In this document: positions 20,085 through 30,140 of the stretch, piece by piece
How the letters are laid out: each line of letters begins with the position of its first letter
Numbering within the stretch: the first letter of the stretch is position 1
Source of the DNA: Natronosporangium hydrolyticum
GTDB lineage: Bacteria > Actinomycetota > Actinomycetes > Mycobacteriales > Micromonosporaceae
Reading direction: 5' to 3'
Assembly: GCF_016925615.1 (NCBI RefSeq)
Contig: NZ_CP070499.1
Span: forward strand, 868,001-932,000
DNA length: 64,000 bases
Translations under genes and position numbers: made by a program
The notes under the pieces: generated by a model
What the model saw: only the letters and a program-made list of their open reading frames with translations
What the model was told of the DNA's origin: nothing
Databases searched by the model: none

Positions 20085-20465
20085 ATGGCACGGCTAGTCG
20101 GCGTCGACCTCCCCCGCGAGAAGCGGATGGAGATCGCGCTCACCTACATCTTCGGGGTCGGTGCGACCCGGGCGAAGGAGACGCTCGCGGCCGCCGGTGT
20201 CGACCCGGACAAACGGGCGCGCGACCTCACCGACGAGGAGCTGGTCCGGCTCCGGGACTACCTGGAGGGCAACTACCGGATCGAGGGTGACCTCCGCCGC
20301 GAGGTCGCCGCGGACATCCGCCGCAAGGTGGAGATCGGCACCTACCAGGGCATCCGGCACCGCCGCAACCTTCCGGTGCGGGGTCAGCGGACGCGTACCA
20401 ACGCGCGGACCCGCAAGGGCCCGAAGCGCACTGTGGCCGGCAAGAAGAAGGCCGGCAGGAAGTAG
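20085..20465 (+). CDS. rpsM: 30S ribosomal protein S13 (uS13)
   Basis: 126 residues with [20 protein letters not shown], the helix-two-turn-helix segment and the basic tail [18 protein letters not shown] that reaches P-site tRNA. Full length, lying between rpmJ and rpsK. Confidence 0.97.
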   Translation: MARLVGVDLPREKRMEIALTYIFGVGATRAKETLAAAGVDPDKRARDLTDEELVRLRDYLEGNYRIEGDLRREVAADIRRKVEIGTYQGIRHRRNLPVRGQRTRTNARTRKGPKRTVAGKKKAGRK

Positions 20466-20533
20466 CCGGTAGGAGACCGGGCCCGATCCGGGGCCGGCGA
20501 GAACAGCGAACGTAAGAAGGAGCGCACCGACCC

Positions 20534-20941
20534 ATGCCGCCGAAGGCACGTACCGGCGCCGCCGCCAAGAAGGTGCGGCGCAAGGAGCGTAAGAACGTAG
20601 CCCACGGGCACGCACACATCAAGAGCACTTTCAACAACACGATCGTGTCGATCACCGATCCGGTCGGCGCGGTCATCTCCTGGGCGTCCTCCGGGCAGGT
20701 CGGGTTCAAGGGCTCGCGGAAGTCGACTCCGTTCGCCGCGCAGATGGCCGCCGAGGCGGCCGCGCGCCGGGCGATGGAGCACGGCATGAAGAAGGTTGAC
20801 GTTTTCGTGAAGGGCCCCGGCTCCGGTCGGGAGACCGCGATCCGGTCGCTGCAGGCGGCGGGACTGGAGGTCGGCACGATCTCCGATGTCACACCGCAGC
20901 CGCACAACGGGTGCCGCCCACCGAAGCGGCGTCGGGTCTGA
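20534..20941 (+). CDS. rpsK: 30S ribosomal protein S11 (uS11)
   Basis: 135 residues. It contains [38 protein letters not shown] and the C-terminal [13 protein letters not shown]11 forms part of the platform and the mRNA exit path. Confidence 0.97.
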   Translation: MPPKARTGAAAKKVRRKERKNVAHGHAHIKSTFNNTIVSITDPVGAVISWASSGQVGFKGSRKSTPFAAQMAAEAAARRAMEHGMKKVDVFVKGPGSGRETAIRSLQAAGLEVGTISDVTPQPHNGCRPPKRRRV

Positions 20942-20967
20942 GACGGGTCTGAGGAGTAAGAGGAGAA

Positions 20968-21594
20968 ATGGCGCGTTACACCGGGGCGGACTGCCGTCGT
21001 TGCCGTCGGGAGAAGACCAAGCTGTACCTCAAGGGCAGCAAGTGTGAGAGCCCGAAATGCCCGTTCGAGTCTCGGCCGTTCCCGCCGGGGCAGCACGGCC
21101 GCGGCCGCACCAAGGAGACCGAGTACCTGCTGCAGCTTCGGGAGAAGCAGAAAGCCCGCCGGGTGTACGGCGTGCTGGAGAAGCAGTTCCGTCGGTACTA
21201 CGAGGAGGCGAACCGTCGCCCGGGTAAGACCGGTGACGAGCTGCTGCAGATCCTCGAGTCGCGGCTGGACAACGTGGTCTACCGGGCTGGCTTCGCCAAG
21301 TCCCGGGACATGGCCCGCCAGCTGGTCAAGCACGGCCACATCCAGGTAAACGGGGGCAAGGTCGACATCCCGTCTTACCGGGTCACCGAGCACGACATCG
21401 TCGAGGTTCGGGAGAAGTCGCGGGGGCTGACCCCGTTCCTGGTCGCTCAGGGCGAGGCCGGCAGCAAGACCATCCCGGCTTGGTTGGAGGCGATCCCCAG
21501 CCAGCTCAAGGTTCTGGTGCACTCGATGCCGGCGCGGCAGGTCATCGACACCCCAGTCCAGGAACAGCTGATCGTCGAGCTCTACTCGAAGTAG
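20968..21594 (+). CDS. rpsD: 30S ribosomal protein S4 (uS4), zinc-finger form
   Basis: 208 residues. Cys9, Cys12, Cys26 and Cys31 form the N-terminal zinc site found in many Gram-positive S4 proteins. The S4 RNA-binding domain follows (about 95-160: [23 protein letters not shown]). S4 starts 30S assembly and helps fidelity. Confidence 0.97.
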   Translation: MARYTGADCRRCRREKTKLYLKGSKCESPKCPFESRPFPPGQHGRGRTKETEYLLQLREKQKARRVYGVLEKQFRRYYEEANRRPGKTGDELLQILESRLDNVVYRAGFAKSRDMARQLVKHGHIQVNGGKVDIPSYRVTEHDIVEVREKSRGLTPFLVAQGEAGSKTIPAWLEAIPSQLKVLVHSMPARQVIDTPVQEQLIVELYSK

Positions 21595-21676
21595 CAGCTC
21601 GCCGGTGGCGTTACCGCCACCACCACTTGTCCGCGGACGTCATATAGCGGTCGTCCCGACATTAGGAGAACAACAA

Positions 21677-22747
21677 GTGCTCATCACCCAACGGCCCACC
21701 CTCTCCGAGGAGCCGATCAACGAGACGCGGTCTCGGTTCATCATCGAGCCGCTGGAGCCGGGCTTCGGCTACACGCTCGGCAACTCCATGCGCCGTACCC
21801 TGCTCAGCTCGATCCCCGGCGCGGCGGTGACGTCGATCAAGATCGACGGCGTGCTGCACGAGTTCACCACGATCCCCGGTGTCAAGGAGGACGTGGTCGA
21901 GCTGGTCATGAACATCAAGGAGCTGTGTGTCAGCTCCGAGCACGACGAGCCGGTCTCGATGTACCTGCGGAAGCAGGGTCCGGGCGAGGTAACCGCGGCG
22001 GACATCCAGCCACCGGCCGGCGTCAGCGTCCACAACGGCGACGTCCGGTTGGCGACCCTGAACGCGAAGGGTCGGCTGGACATGGAGCTGACCGTGGAGC
22101 GCGGGCGCGGCTACGTCAGCGCCGCGCAAAACAAGCAGCCGAACGCGGAGATCGGCCGGATCCCGGTGGACTCGATCTACTCGCCGGTGATGAAGGTGAC
22201 CTACCGGGTGGAGGCCACCCGGGTCGAGCAGCGGACCGACTTCGACAAGCTGATCCTGGACGTCGAGACGAAGCCGTCGGTAACGCCGCGTACCGCGCTG
22301 GCGTCGGCCGGTTCCACCCTGGTGGAGCTCTTCGGTCTCGCGCGCGAGCTGGACGAGACCGCCGAGGGCATCGACATCGGGCCGTCGCCGCAGGACGCGC
22401 AGCTCGCCGCCGATCTGGCGTTGCCGATCGAGGAGCTCGACCTCACCGTCCGCTCGTACAACTGCCTCAAGCGGGAGGGGATCGATTCGGTCGGCGAGCT
22501 GATCGGCCGGACCGAAGCGGACCTGCTGGACATCCGCAACTTTGGCCAGAAGTCGATCGACGAGGTCAAGATGAAGCTGGCCGGGATGGGCTTGGGCCTC
22601 AAGGATTCGGCGCCGGCGTTCGACCCGTCCGAGGCGGTCGACACCTACGGTGAGGTCGAACTGCCCAGCGGCGGGGCCGAGTACCCCGCGGCTGAGCCGG
22701 CCGAGGACGAGTACGAGGAAGACTTCCGCGAGACCGAGCAGCTTTAG
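21677..22747 (+). CDS. rpoA: RNA polymerase alpha subunit
   Basis: 356 residues from the GTG at 21677, which follows TTAGGAGAA; an in-frame start 24 codons upstream gives a non-conserved extension. The N-terminal dimerisation domain contains [22 protein letters not shown]. The C-terminal domain (about 240-310) has [19 protein letters not shown] and the helix-hairpin-helix that binds UP elements. The acidic ~45-residue tail is typical of actinobacteria. Confidence 0.97.
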   Translation: MLITQRPTLSEEPINETRSRFIIEPLEPGFGYTLGNSMRRTLLSSIPGAAVTSIKIDGVLHEFTTIPGVKEDVVELVMNIKELCVSSEHDEPVSMYLRKQGPGEVTAADIQPPAGVSVHNGDVRLATLNAKGRLDMELTVERGRGYVSAAQNKQPNAEIGRIPVDSIYSPVMKVTYRVEATRVEQRTDFDKLILDVETKPSVTPRTALASAGSTLVELFGLARELDETAEGIDIGPSPQDAQLAADLALPIEELDLTVRSYNCLKREGIDSVGELIGRTEADLLDIRNFGQKSIDEVKMKLAGMGLGLKDSAPAFDPSEAVDTYGEVELPSGGAEYPAAEPAEDEYEEDFRETEQL

Positions 22748-22819
22748 GCAGCTGTAGCCGTCGCACAGCTGCCACCCGAGCAGCTGGCCCGGCCGGCCGT
22801 TTAGTAATGAGGAGTACCG

Positions 22820-23371
22820 ATGCCCAGGCCCACTAAGGGAAGCCGTCTCGGCGGCACCCCCGCTCACGAGCGACGGATGCTGGCCAACCTGGCCACGTCG
22901 CTGTTCCGCCACGGTCGGATCAGCACCACGGAGACCAAGGCGAAGCGGCTGCGCCCGTTCGCCGAGCGGCTCATCACCAAGGCGAAGCGGGGCGACCTGC
23001 ACGCCCGCCGTCAGGTGGTCTCGGTGGTGAAGGACCGGGACGTGAGCACCGCGCTCTTCGACGAGATCGGCCCGCGGTACGCGGCTCGGCCGGGTGGCTA
23101 CACCCGGATCGTCAAGACCGGTCCGCGTCGGGGCGACGCGGCGCCGATGGCGATCATCGAGCTGGTCGAGCCGATGGTGGAGGCGCCGGCCGCGGCCGGC
23201 GCGAGCGGGAGCCGGCGCGCCGCGAAGGAGGAGTCGGTGGCGGTGCTCGCCGGCGACACCGAGGACGCGCCGACCAGCGCCAGCGAGCCGGGGTCCGCGG
23301 CGGCGACCGAGCCGGCGGCGAGCGCCGAGACCGGTGCGGCCGAGACCGAGGACTCCGACCGCAAGGCGTGA
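22820..23371 (+). CDS. rplQ: 50S ribosomal protein L17 (bL17) with acidic tail
   Basis: 183 residues. The core (1-120) starts [21 protein letters not shown]. About 60 Ala/Glu/Thr-rich residues follow, making it longer than the ~120-residue norm. L17 lies at the tunnel exit. Its stop overlaps the truA GTG. Confidence 0.96.
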   Translation: MPRPTKGSRLGGTPAHERRMLANLATSLFRHGRISTTETKAKRLRPFAERLITKAKRGDLHARRQVVSVVKDRDVSTALFDEIGPRYAARPGGYTRIVKTGPRRGDAAPMAIIELVEPMVEAPAAAGASGSRRAAKEESVAVLAGDTEDAPTSASEPGSAAATEPAASAETGAAETEDSDRKA

Positions 23372-24204
23372 CCGACGGACGGGTCCGCGTCCGGCTGGAT
23401 GTGGCCTACGACGGTACGGACTTCCACGGCTGGGCGGTCCAGCAGGACCGCCGGACCGTGGCGGGCGTGCTGCTGGTGGGCCTGCGGCAGCTTCTCGGCG
23501 ACGAGGGCGCGGCAGGCCTGACAGTAGCCGGCCGGACCGATGCCGGAGTGCATGCGACCGGTCAGGTTGCCCATGTGGATGTAATCGCCCCGGCGTGGCA
23601 GACACGCCGGGGCGATCTGCTGCGTCGACTGGCCGGAGTGCTGCCGCCGGACGTCCGGGTCACCGCGGCGACCGAGGTCGGATTCGACTTCGACGCGCGG
23701 TTCTCGGCCCTGTCGCGCCGTTACGAGTACCGGGTGAGTGACGCACCGTACGGTGTGGATCCGCTCCGGCGGCACGACACCCTGCGATGGCGGTGGCCGC
23801 TGGAGCTGGCACGTTTGAATCAGGCCGCCGCCGGGTTGGTCGGCGAGCACGACTTCGCGGCCTACTGCCGCCGGAACCCGAACCGGACCACCGTCCGGGC
23901 AATCACCGAGCTGGCGTGGCGCCGCGACCCGGACGGAGTGCTGGTCGCGACCGTGGCCGCAGACGCCTTCTGCCAGTCCATGGTGCGCAGCCTGGTCGGT
24001 GGCATGCTGCTCGCCGGTGACGGCACTCGACCGGTGGAGTGGCCGGCGCAGCTACTCACCCGGCGGGAAAGGGCCGGCGAGGTGCGGGTAGTGGGGCCGC
24101 ACGGGCTGACCCTGGTGGCGGTGGGCTATCCGGACCCCGAAGCGTGGGCGGCGCGGGCGCTAGCGACCCGCCGGGTGCGGACGTTGACGATCGAGCCGGC
24201 GTAG
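23368..24204 (+). CDS. truA: tRNA pseudouridine(38-40) synthase
   Basis: 278 residues, GTG start overlapping the rplQ TGA. The catalytic-Asp motif [10 protein letters not shown] is at about residues 53-62; [15 protein letters not shown] and [14 protein letters not shown] are also conserved. TruA isomerises uridines 38-40 in the anticodon arm. It ends the infA-rpoA operon. Confidence 0.96.
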   Translation: MTDGRVRVRLDVAYDGTDFHGWAVQQDRRTVAGVLLVGLRQLLGDEGAAGLTVAGRTDAGVHATGQVAHVDVIAPAWQTRRGDLLRRLAGVLPPDVRVTAATEVGFDFDARFSALSRRYEYRVSDAPYGVDPLRRHDTLRWRWPLELARLNQAAAGLVGEHDFAAYCRRNPNRTTVRAITELAWRRDPDGVLVATVAADAFCQSMVRSLVGGMLLAGDGTRPVEWPAQLLTRRERAGEVRVVGPHGLTLVAVGYPDPEAWAARALATRRVRTLTIEPA

Positions 24205-24227
24205 CGCTGCCTGGCGGAGGTCGCTCG

Positions 24228-25715
24228 CTACTCGCCTTCCGACTCCTGCTCGCCGTCGGAGTCGGAGTCCGGATCGGCTTCGGCTGGGTCGGCCGGCGTC
24301 GCCAGCTCCGGGTTGGGTTGGGTAGCACGTTCGTCCAGCACGTTGCTGCGTAGATGGACCTCGATCAGGTCCCAGCTGATCAGCTCCGCGAACCGGCTGT
24401 CGGCGTTGCCGAACGGTTCGCCGTCCGAGCGGGCGATGACCGCGTACATCAGGTAGTGGCCGCGGTAGTCCCAGAACAGCACCGTCTCCGAGAGGACGAT
24501 CGGTTCGGTGCCGTCGCCCGCCAACATGCCGAGGAACCGGCCGGTGCCCTCCTCGATCAGCGGTTTGATGTCCTCGTACGCCTGCTCCGCCCCCGCCTGG
24601 TCGGCGAGGTTGACGATGCCGGCGGTCACCAGGTAGCCGTCGGTGGGTGATTCGAGGGTGGCCCGGACGACCTGGCTGCAGTCGAGTTCGCCGAGCAGAG
24701 TCGCCATGCCGTCGGCGGCGACCGCGCTGCAATCCTCGGTCTCCTGGGTGGCGAGTACCTGGTATGGCGGCTCGGCGGGGTTGATGACGACCTCGTCGTC
24801 GGGGAAGACCTCCGCCACCGTGAGCGGCTCCGGGTCGTTCTCCCGGGAGCTGATGTCGCGGGGGATCACCGGGCTGGGCGGTGGCGCGGTGGCCTGTGAA
24901 CTCCGGCCGGCCAACTCCTCCTGGACCATGAAATAGCTGAAGATGCCGCAGGTGGAGAGCACGGCGAGGACGCTGAGACTGGCGATGCCGAGATACCACC
25001 ACCGAGTCCGGCCCGACCGCGGCGGTGGTGGCGGCGCGGGCGGAAGTGCCACCCGACCGGGCGGGGTGCTGGGCGGTGCGGCTCGGCCCGGTGGGGCGGC
25101 GGGGGGTGCGGCTCGGCCCGGTGGGGCGGCGGGCGGTGCGGCTCGGCCCGGTGGGGCGGCGGGCGGTGCGGCGCGCCCGGAGGTCTTGGTGGGGGGTGCG
25201 GCTCGGCCGGGTAAAGCCTTGGCCGGGGTAGGCCTCCCCGGCAGCGCCTGATTCGGTGCGGGCGTCCGGCCGGGGGAGCCAGGGCCGGGCGAACCAGGGG
25301 TGGGCGAACGAGGGCCGGCGGCGGGTGCTCGGCCGGAGCCGGGCGGGCCGGCCCCGACGCCCGGCGGGCCAGCCGCGGGCGGTGGCGAACCGGCGGCGGG
25401 TGGGCGGCGCGGGGCCGGTAGCCGTAGCTGCTGACCAGGGTCGGGCGGGTCCGGTCGGGGGTGACGCGGCCCACGGGGTCCCCCCGGTGGGAGCGCGGCT
25501 GGGGAGTGAGGGCGCCCGCCCTCTAACTCGTGGCGGCGGGTCACCGCCGGCTCATCGGTGGGTGACCGGGGCGGTGGCGGCGGCTCGGCCGGCTGACCAC
25601 GGCGTCTAGGCGGGCCCTGGTCTGCCGGCGTCGATGGCTCGCCGCGACGGGGGGGTGTTTCGGGGGGTCGTCGCGGGGGTAAGCCACCAGGTTCTGAGCC
25701 TGCCCGGCGCGTCAT
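24228..25715 (-). CDS. Proline-rich single-pass membrane protein, function unknown
   Basis: 495 residues. Residues 1-235 are a Pro/Arg/Ala-rich cytoplasmic region with a 10-residue repeat (GRAAPPAAPP, about 180-220). One transmembrane helix (about 239-264) follows, then an extracytoplasmic domain of ~230 residues ending in an acidic tail. The outer domain has two cysteines and resembles unassigned actinobacterial surface proteins. A -10 box TACGCT (25723-25728, minus strand) is 7 nt before the ATG with no Shine-Dalgarno. It is convergent with truA. Confidence 0.7.
   Translation of the reverse strand: MTRRAGSEPGGLPPRRPPETPPRRGEPSTPADQGPPRRRGQPAEPPPPPRSPTDEPAVTRRHELEGGRPHSPAALPPGGPRGPRHPRPDPPDPGQQLRLPAPRRPPAAGSPPPAAGPPGVGAGPPGSGRAPAAGPRSPTPGSPGPGSPGRTPAPNQALPGRPTPAKALPGRAAPPTKTSGRAAPPAAPPGRAAPPAAPPGRAAPPAAPPGRAAPPSTPPGRVALPPAPPPPPRSGRTRWWYLGIASLSVLAVLSTCGIFSYFMVQEELAGRSSQATAPPPSPVIPRDISSRENDPEPLTVAEVFPDDEVVINPAEPPYQVLATQETEDCSAVAADGMATLLGELDCSQVVRATLESPTDGYLVTAGIVNLADQAGAEQAYEDIKPLIEEGTGRFLGMLAGDGTEPIVLSETVLFWDYRGHYLMYAVIARSDGEPFGNADSRFAELISWDLIEVHLRSNVLDERATQPNPELATPADPAEADPDSDSDGEQESEGE
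25081..25170. repeat. 30-bp tandem repeat inside the proline-rich protein gene
   Basis: Three near-identical 30-bp units begin GCTCGGCCCGGTGGGGCGGC at 25081, 25111 and 25141; the first two differ at a single position. Diverged copies flank them. Each unit encodes ten residues, so changes in copy number keep the frame. Confidence 0.8.
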
Positions 25716-25816
25716 GGCGCCTAGCGTAGCGAACCGGCGGCGGCTGCTGGTCGCCCGGCAGCCACTACATTCGATCCAGGCCGATTGGAGTAACGGCCGA
25801 TTGGAATACTGGTCGG

Positions 25817-26443
25817 GTGAGGCACTACTTTTCGCCGGAGCAACCGGCCGCCCCTAGCCGTGAGCGTACGATCCGGTTTCAGGCCGGGGGTCGGGACTTC
25901 GAGTTGACCACCTCCGGTGGTGTTTTCTCGGCGGACCGGCTGGACCCGGGCACTGCGGTGCTGTTGCGCAAAGCACCTTTGCCGGCGGTGGCGGAACCAG
26001 GTCCGCTGCTCGATGTGGGGTGTGGCTACGGGCCGATCGCCGCGGTGCTGGCTTGTGCGGCACCGCGGGCCGAGGTCTGGGCGGTGGACGTGAATCCGCG
26101 GGCCCGCGAGCTGACGGCCCGGAACGCCGCCGCGTTGGGCGTCGGGGAGCGGGTGCGGGTGGTCGCTCCGGAGGAGGTGCCGAGCGACCTGAGGTTCCGG
26201 CAGGTGTGGAGCAACCCACCGGTGCGGGTGGGTAAGCCGGAGCTCCACACCATTCTGGGTCGATGGTTGCCGACGCTGACGCCGGACGGGGTAGCGTGGC
26301 TGTTGGTCTCGCGCCACCTGGGCGGTGACTCCCTCCAGCAGTGGCTGTCACGCCAGGGGTGGGCGGCGGGCCGGCACGCCAGCCAGCAGGGCTACCGGGT
26401 GCTGCGGGTGACCAGGTCCGCAGGCTCCGGCGCCGCCGGGTGA
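25817..26443 (+). CDS. RsmC-like class I SAM-dependent methyltransferase
   Basis: 208 residues, GTG start. Motif I LLDVGCGYG (64-72), acidic loop AVDVNPRA (89-96) and the N6/N2-methyltransferase motif SNPPVRVGK (132-140), as in the methyltransferase small domain of RsmC/RsmG-type rRNA guanine-N2 enzymes. The protein corresponds to the catalytic half only, so the target (rRNA guanine or other) is an inference. It is divergent from the proline-rich protein and 17 nt before the reductase. Confidence 0.8.
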   Translation: MRHYFSPEQPAAPSRERTIRFQAGGRDFELTTSGGVFSADRLDPGTAVLLRKAPLPAVAEPGPLLDVGCGYGPIAAVLACAAPRAEVWAVDVNPRARELTARNAAALGVGERVRVVAPEEVPSDLRFRQVWSNPPVRVGKPELHTILGRWLPTLTPDGVAWLLVSRHLGGDSLQQWLSRQGWAAGRHASQQGYRVLRVTRSAGSGAAG

Positions 26444-26460
26444 CGGGAAGGACGCTTGCC

Positions 26461-27291
26461 ATGCCGGAGATCCCGGACGTGCTGCTCAACAATGGGGTCC
26501 GGATGCCGCAGCTCGGGTTCGGGGTCTACCGGATCCCGGACGACGAGGCGGCCGGTGCGGTGGCGGCGGCGCTCGACGCGGGCTACCGCAGCATCGACAC
26601 CGCCAGCCTGTACCGCAACGAGGCCGGCGTGGGTCGGGCGGTCGCGGCGGCCGCGGTGCCCCGGGCGGAGCTGTTCATCACCACCAAGGTGTGGAACGAC
26701 GACCAGGGGTACGACGCGACCATGCGCGCGTTCGACGCCAGCCTGGCGCGGTTGGGCCTGGACTATCTCGACCTATACCTGATCCACTGGCCGGTGCCGG
26801 CGCGGGACCGATACGTCGAGACGTGGCAGGCGATGGAGAAGCTGGTCGAGCAGGGGCGGGTCCGCGCGATCGGGGTCTCGAACTTCCAGCCGGCGCACCT
26901 GGAGCGGTTGCGACGGGAGACCGCGACCATGCCCGCGGTCAACCAGGTTGAGCTGCATCCGTTTCTGCAGCAGGCGGAGGTGCGGGCCTACCACGACGAG
27001 CATCACATCGCGACCGAGGCGTGGAGTCCGCTGGCGAAGGGCGGCGACGCGCTGGAGCATCCCACGATCACCGGCTTGGCCAGCAAGCATGGCCGTACGC
27101 CGGCGCAGGTGGTTTTGCGCTGGCAGCTGCAGCTCGGCAACATCGCGATCCCCAAGTCGGTGACGCCGGGCCGGATGCAGCAGAATCTGGCGGTCTTCGA
27201 CTTCACGTTGGCGCCGGAGGAGCTCGCGGCGATGGGCCGGCTGGACCGGGGCGGACGGCTCGGCCCGGACCCGGATACCCACGGTGCCTAG
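26461..27291 (+). CDS. Aldo/keto reductase
   Basis: 276 residues from the ATG at 26461; the open frame extends upstream into the methyltransferase gene but GACGGGAAGGA gives a ribosome-binding site here. The catalytic tetrad is Asp46, Tyr51, Lys76 and His109. The phosphate-binding IPKSVTPGRMQQN segment near the end indicates NADPH use. It belongs to the 2,5-diketo-gluconate reductase-like AKR5 branch; the natural substrate is unknown. The stop overlaps the NUDIX start. Confidence 0.88.
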   Translation: MPEIPDVLLNNGVRMPQLGFGVYRIPDDEAAGAVAAALDAGYRSIDTASLYRNEAGVGRAVAAAAVPRAELFITTKVWNDDQGYDATMRAFDASLARLGLDYLDLYLIHWPVPARDRYVETWQAMEKLVEQGRVRAIGVSNFQPAHLERLRRETATMPAVNQVELHPFLQQAEVRAYHDEHHIATEAWSPLAKGGDALEHPTITGLASKHGRTPAQVVLRWQLQLGNIAIPKSVTPGRMQQNLAVFDFTLAPEELAAMGRLDRGGRLGPDPDTHGA

Positions 27292-27721
27292 CGACCCTGC
27301 CGGGCCGGCCGCCGGCCAGCGCGAGGCGGTGGTGGCGGTGGTGGCGCGGGCGGGTCAGGTGTTGGTGATCCGGCGCGGTCCGCAAGCGGTCTTCTCGGGT
27401 TACTGGGCGCCGTTGAGCGGCAAGGTCGAGCCGGGCGAGGGGCAGGCGGCCGCGGTCGTCCGCGAGGTGCGTGAGGAGGTCGGGCTGGCGGTCCGGCCGC
27501 TGGGTCGGGTGTGGGAGTCGCAGACCCACGACGGGGGGTTCCGGCTGTTCTGGTGGCTGGCCGAGGTGCTGCCCGGCGCGGGCGACCTGCACCCCGACCC
27601 GGGTGAGGTCAGCGCGGTCCGCTGGCTGCGCCCTACGGAGTTCGCGACGTTGTCGCCCACCTTCGCCGGCGACCGCGAGTTCTTCACTGAGATCCTGCCC
27701 GGGTTGTCGCTGCCGCGCTGA
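27284..27721 (+). CDS. NUDIX hydrolase
   Basis: 145 residues, GTG start overlapping the reductase stop by 8 nt. The Nudix box spans residues 46-68 and fits GX5EX7REUXEEXGU fully (GKVEPGE ... REVREEVGL). It should hydrolyse a nucleoside-diphosphate-linked compound; the specificity is not deducible. Coupling with the reductase suggests one transcription unit. Confidence 0.85.
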   Translation: MPSDPAGPAAGQREAVVAVVARAGQVLVIRRGPQAVFSGYWAPLSGKVEPGEGQAAAVVREVREEVGLAVRPLGRVWESQTHDGGFRLFWWLAEVLPGAGDLHPDPGEVSAVRWLRPTEFATLSPTFAGDREFFTEILPGLSLPR

Positions 27722-27793
27722 TCATCGCTGCGCACCCGCCGATCGCCCGACCCGGGGCGGGCCCGGCGTGGCCGGGCCGCTATTCTGCCCCTC

Positions 27794-29581
27794 GTGACCA
27801 CCGTTGCCCCGAAGCCGATCGAGACTCGGCCCTACCCGGTTCACCAGCCGGTCAAGGGCTCCGCGCTGGCGCGCATGCTCCGGACCACCGATGCCAAGCA
27901 GATTGGCATCATGTATATGACCACCGCGTTCGCCTTCTTCTTGATCGGCGGCGCGATGGCGCTGGTGATGCGGGCCGAGCTCGCCCAGCCGGGGATGCGG
28001 TTCCTCTCCCCGGAGCAGTACAACCAGCTCTTCACCATGCACGGCACGATCATGCTGTTGCTGTTCGCGACGCCGATCGTGTTCGCGTTCGCCAACTACA
28101 TCGTGCCGATCCAGATCGGCGCGCCGGATGTGGCGTTCCCGCGGTTGAACGCGCTGGCCTACTGGTTGTTCGCGTTCGGTGGCACGGTGGTGTTGCTGGG
28201 CTTCTTGACTCCGGGCGGGGCCGCCGACTTCGGCTGGTTCGCTTATGCGCCGCTGAACAGCGCGATCCACACGCCCGGTGTGGGTGCCGACCTGTGGATC
28301 ACCGGGCTGGCGATCTCCGGCCTCGGCACCATCCTGGCCGCCGTCAATATGATCACCACGATCGTGACGCTGCGGGCGCCCGGCATGACGATGTTCCGGA
28401 TGTCCATCTTCACCTGGAACATCCTGGTCACCTCGGTGCTGGTGCTGATGGCGTTCCCGATCCTGACCGCGGCGCTGCTGGCGCTGCTGTCGGACCGGAT
28501 TCTCGGCTCGCACGTCTTCGATCCGGCGACCAACGGGCCGATCCTGTGGCAGCACCTGTTCTGGTTCTTCGGCCATCCCGAGGTCTACATCGTGGCGTTG
28601 CCGTTCTTCGGCATCGTCTCGGAGATCATCCCGGTCTTCAGCCGGAAGCCGATCTTCGGCTACAAGATGCTGGTGCTGGCGACGATCGCGATCGGTGCGC
28701 TCTCGATGAGCGTGTGGGCCCACCACATGTTCGCCACCGGCCAGGTGCTGCTGCCCTTCTTCGCCTTCTTGTCGTTCCTGATCGCAGTACCGACCGGGAT
28801 CAAGTTCTTCAACTGGATCGGCACGATGTGGCGAGGACAGTTGACGTTCGAGTCACCGATGCTCTTCTCGATCGGGTTCCTGGTCACCTTCCTGCTGGGT
28901 GGCCTCTCCGGGGTGTTGCTGGCGAGCCCGCCGGTCAACTGGCACGTCTCGGACACCTACTTCGTGGTGGCCCACTTCCACTACGTGCTCTTCGGCACCA
29001 TCGTCTTCGCGGTCTATGCCGGCATCTACTTCTGGTTCCCGAAGATGACTGGGCGGATGCTCGACGAGCGGCTCGGCCGGATTCATTTCTGGCTGACCAT
29101 GGTCGGGTTCCACACCACCTTCCTGGTGCAGCACTGGCTGGGTAACGAGGGCATGCCCCGGCGGTACGCCGACTACTTGGCCAGCGACGGGTTCAACACC
29201 CTGAACATGATCTCGTCGATCGGCGCGTTCGTGCTGGGCGTCTCGACGCTGCCCTTCCTCTACAACGTGTGGAAGTCGTACAAATCCGGCCGGGTGGTGC
29301 AGGTCGACGACCCGTGGGGGCACGGCGCCTCGTTGGAGTGGGCGACCAGCTGCCCGCCGCCGCTGCGCAACTTCGACCGGATGCCGCGGATCCGCTCGGA
29401 ACGGCCGGCGTTCGACGCGAAGTTCCCGCACCTCGTTCCGTATTACACCACCGCCGCGGCGGAGCCGCCGGGGCCGATGGGCGGCGACTCGGCGCGGCCA
29501 GGCGAACGGGCCGAAGGCGAGCCGGAGGCTGGCCAGGAGTCCGCCGGTGGCGAGGCGAGCGGCGGCGAGCAGCGCCCCTGA
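27794..29581 (+). CDS. ctaD: Cytochrome c oxidase (aa3) subunit I
   Basis: 595 residues, GTG start. Twelve hydrophobic segments and all metal ligands are seen: heme a His in [10 protein letters not shown], the cross-linked His/Tyr in [11 protein letters not shown], the CuB pair in VWAHHMF, and the heme ligands in [10 protein letters not shown]. The Pro/Glu/Gly-rich tail (last ~40 residues) is a non-conserved extension. TATTCT (27781-27786) is 7 nt before the GTG, so the mRNA is probably leaderless. It stands alone here; subunits II-IV lie elsewhere, as is common in actinobacteria. Confidence 0.95.
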   Translation: MTTVAPKPIETRPYPVHQPVKGSALARMLRTTDAKQIGIMYMTTAFAFFLIGGAMALVMRAELAQPGMRFLSPEQYNQLFTMHGTIMLLLFATPIVFAFANYIVPIQIGAPDVAFPRLNALAYWLFAFGGTVVLLGFLTPGGAADFGWFAYAPLNSAIHTPGVGADLWITGLAISGLGTILAAVNMITTIVTLRAPGMTMFRMSIFTWNILVTSVLVLMAFPILTAALLALLSDRILGSHVFDPATNGPILWQHLFWFFGHPEVYIVALPFFGIVSEIIPVFSRKPIFGYKMLVLATIAIGALSMSVWAHHMFATGQVLLPFFAFLSFLIAVPTGIKFFNWIGTMWRGQLTFESPMLFSIGFLVTFLLGGLSGVLLASPPVNWHVSDTYFVVAHFHYVLFGTIVFAVYAGIYFWFPKMTGRMLDERLGRIHFWLTMVGFHTTFLVQHWLGNEGMPRRYADYLASDGFNTLNMISSIGAFVLGVSTLPFLYNVWKSYKSGRVVQVDDPWGHGASLEWATSCPPPLRNFDRMPRIRSERPAFDAKFPHLVPYYTTAAAEPPGPMGGDSARPGERAEGEPEAGQESAGGEASGGEQRP

Positions 29582-29585
29582 GCGC

Positions 29586-30140
29586 TTAGACCAGCGTGAC
29601 CCCGGCCTCCTGCATCCGCTGGAGCGCCTTGTCGATGGTCTCGGGCAGCACGCCCGCGGTCAGGTTGAGCAGCACCGTGGTGGCGAAGCCTTCGGCGACG
29701 CTGTCCAGCGCGGTGGCGAGCACACAGTGGTCGGTGGCGATACCGACGATCTCGACCTCGGTGACGTCGTGCATCCGCAGCCAGGCGGCGAGGCCGATGC
29801 TGCCGGTGGCGCCTTCGAAGCCAGAGTAGGCGGGTTCGTACTCGCCCTTGGTGAAGGTCGCCTCGATCCGGTCGGTGTCGAGTTCCGGGTGGAACTCTGC
29901 CCCGGCGGTGCCGACCAGGCAGTGCGGTGGCCAACTATCCACAAAGTCAGGTTCTTCGGCGAAATGATCACCCGGTTCGATGTGGTGGTCCTTGGTCGCC
30001 ACGACGTGATCCCATCGGTCCGGCCGATCGTGCAGTGCGGCGGAGATGCCGGCGGCTACCGCGCCGCCGCCCCGGACCGCCAACGACCCGCCTTCGCAGA
30101 AGTCGTTCTGGACGTCGGTGATGATCAGTGCACGGCTCAT
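29586..30140 (-). CDS. pncA: Nicotinamidase
   Basis: 184 residues from the ATG at 30140, preceded by GAGGAG. Catalytic triad Asp9, Lys98 and Cys139; metal ligands Asp51, His53 and His59 in ATKDHHIEPGDHF. It converts nicotinamide to nicotinate. The ATG overlaps the pncB stop, so the two act consecutively in NAD salvage. It converges on ctaD with a 4-nt gap. Confidence 0.93.
   Translation of the reverse strand: MSRALIITDVQNDFCEGGSLAVRGGGAVAAGISAALHDRPDRWDHVVATKDHHIEPGDHFAEEPDFVDSWPPHCLVGTAGAEFHPELDTDRIEATFTKGEYEPAYSGFEGATGSIGLAAWLRMHDVTEVEIVGIATDHCVLATALDSVAEGFATTVLLNLTAGVLPETIDKALQRMQEAGVTLV

Noticed and set aside
25081..25170. Possible CRISPR-like array
   Set aside because: Units are directly adjacent with no unique spacers and lie inside a coding frame.
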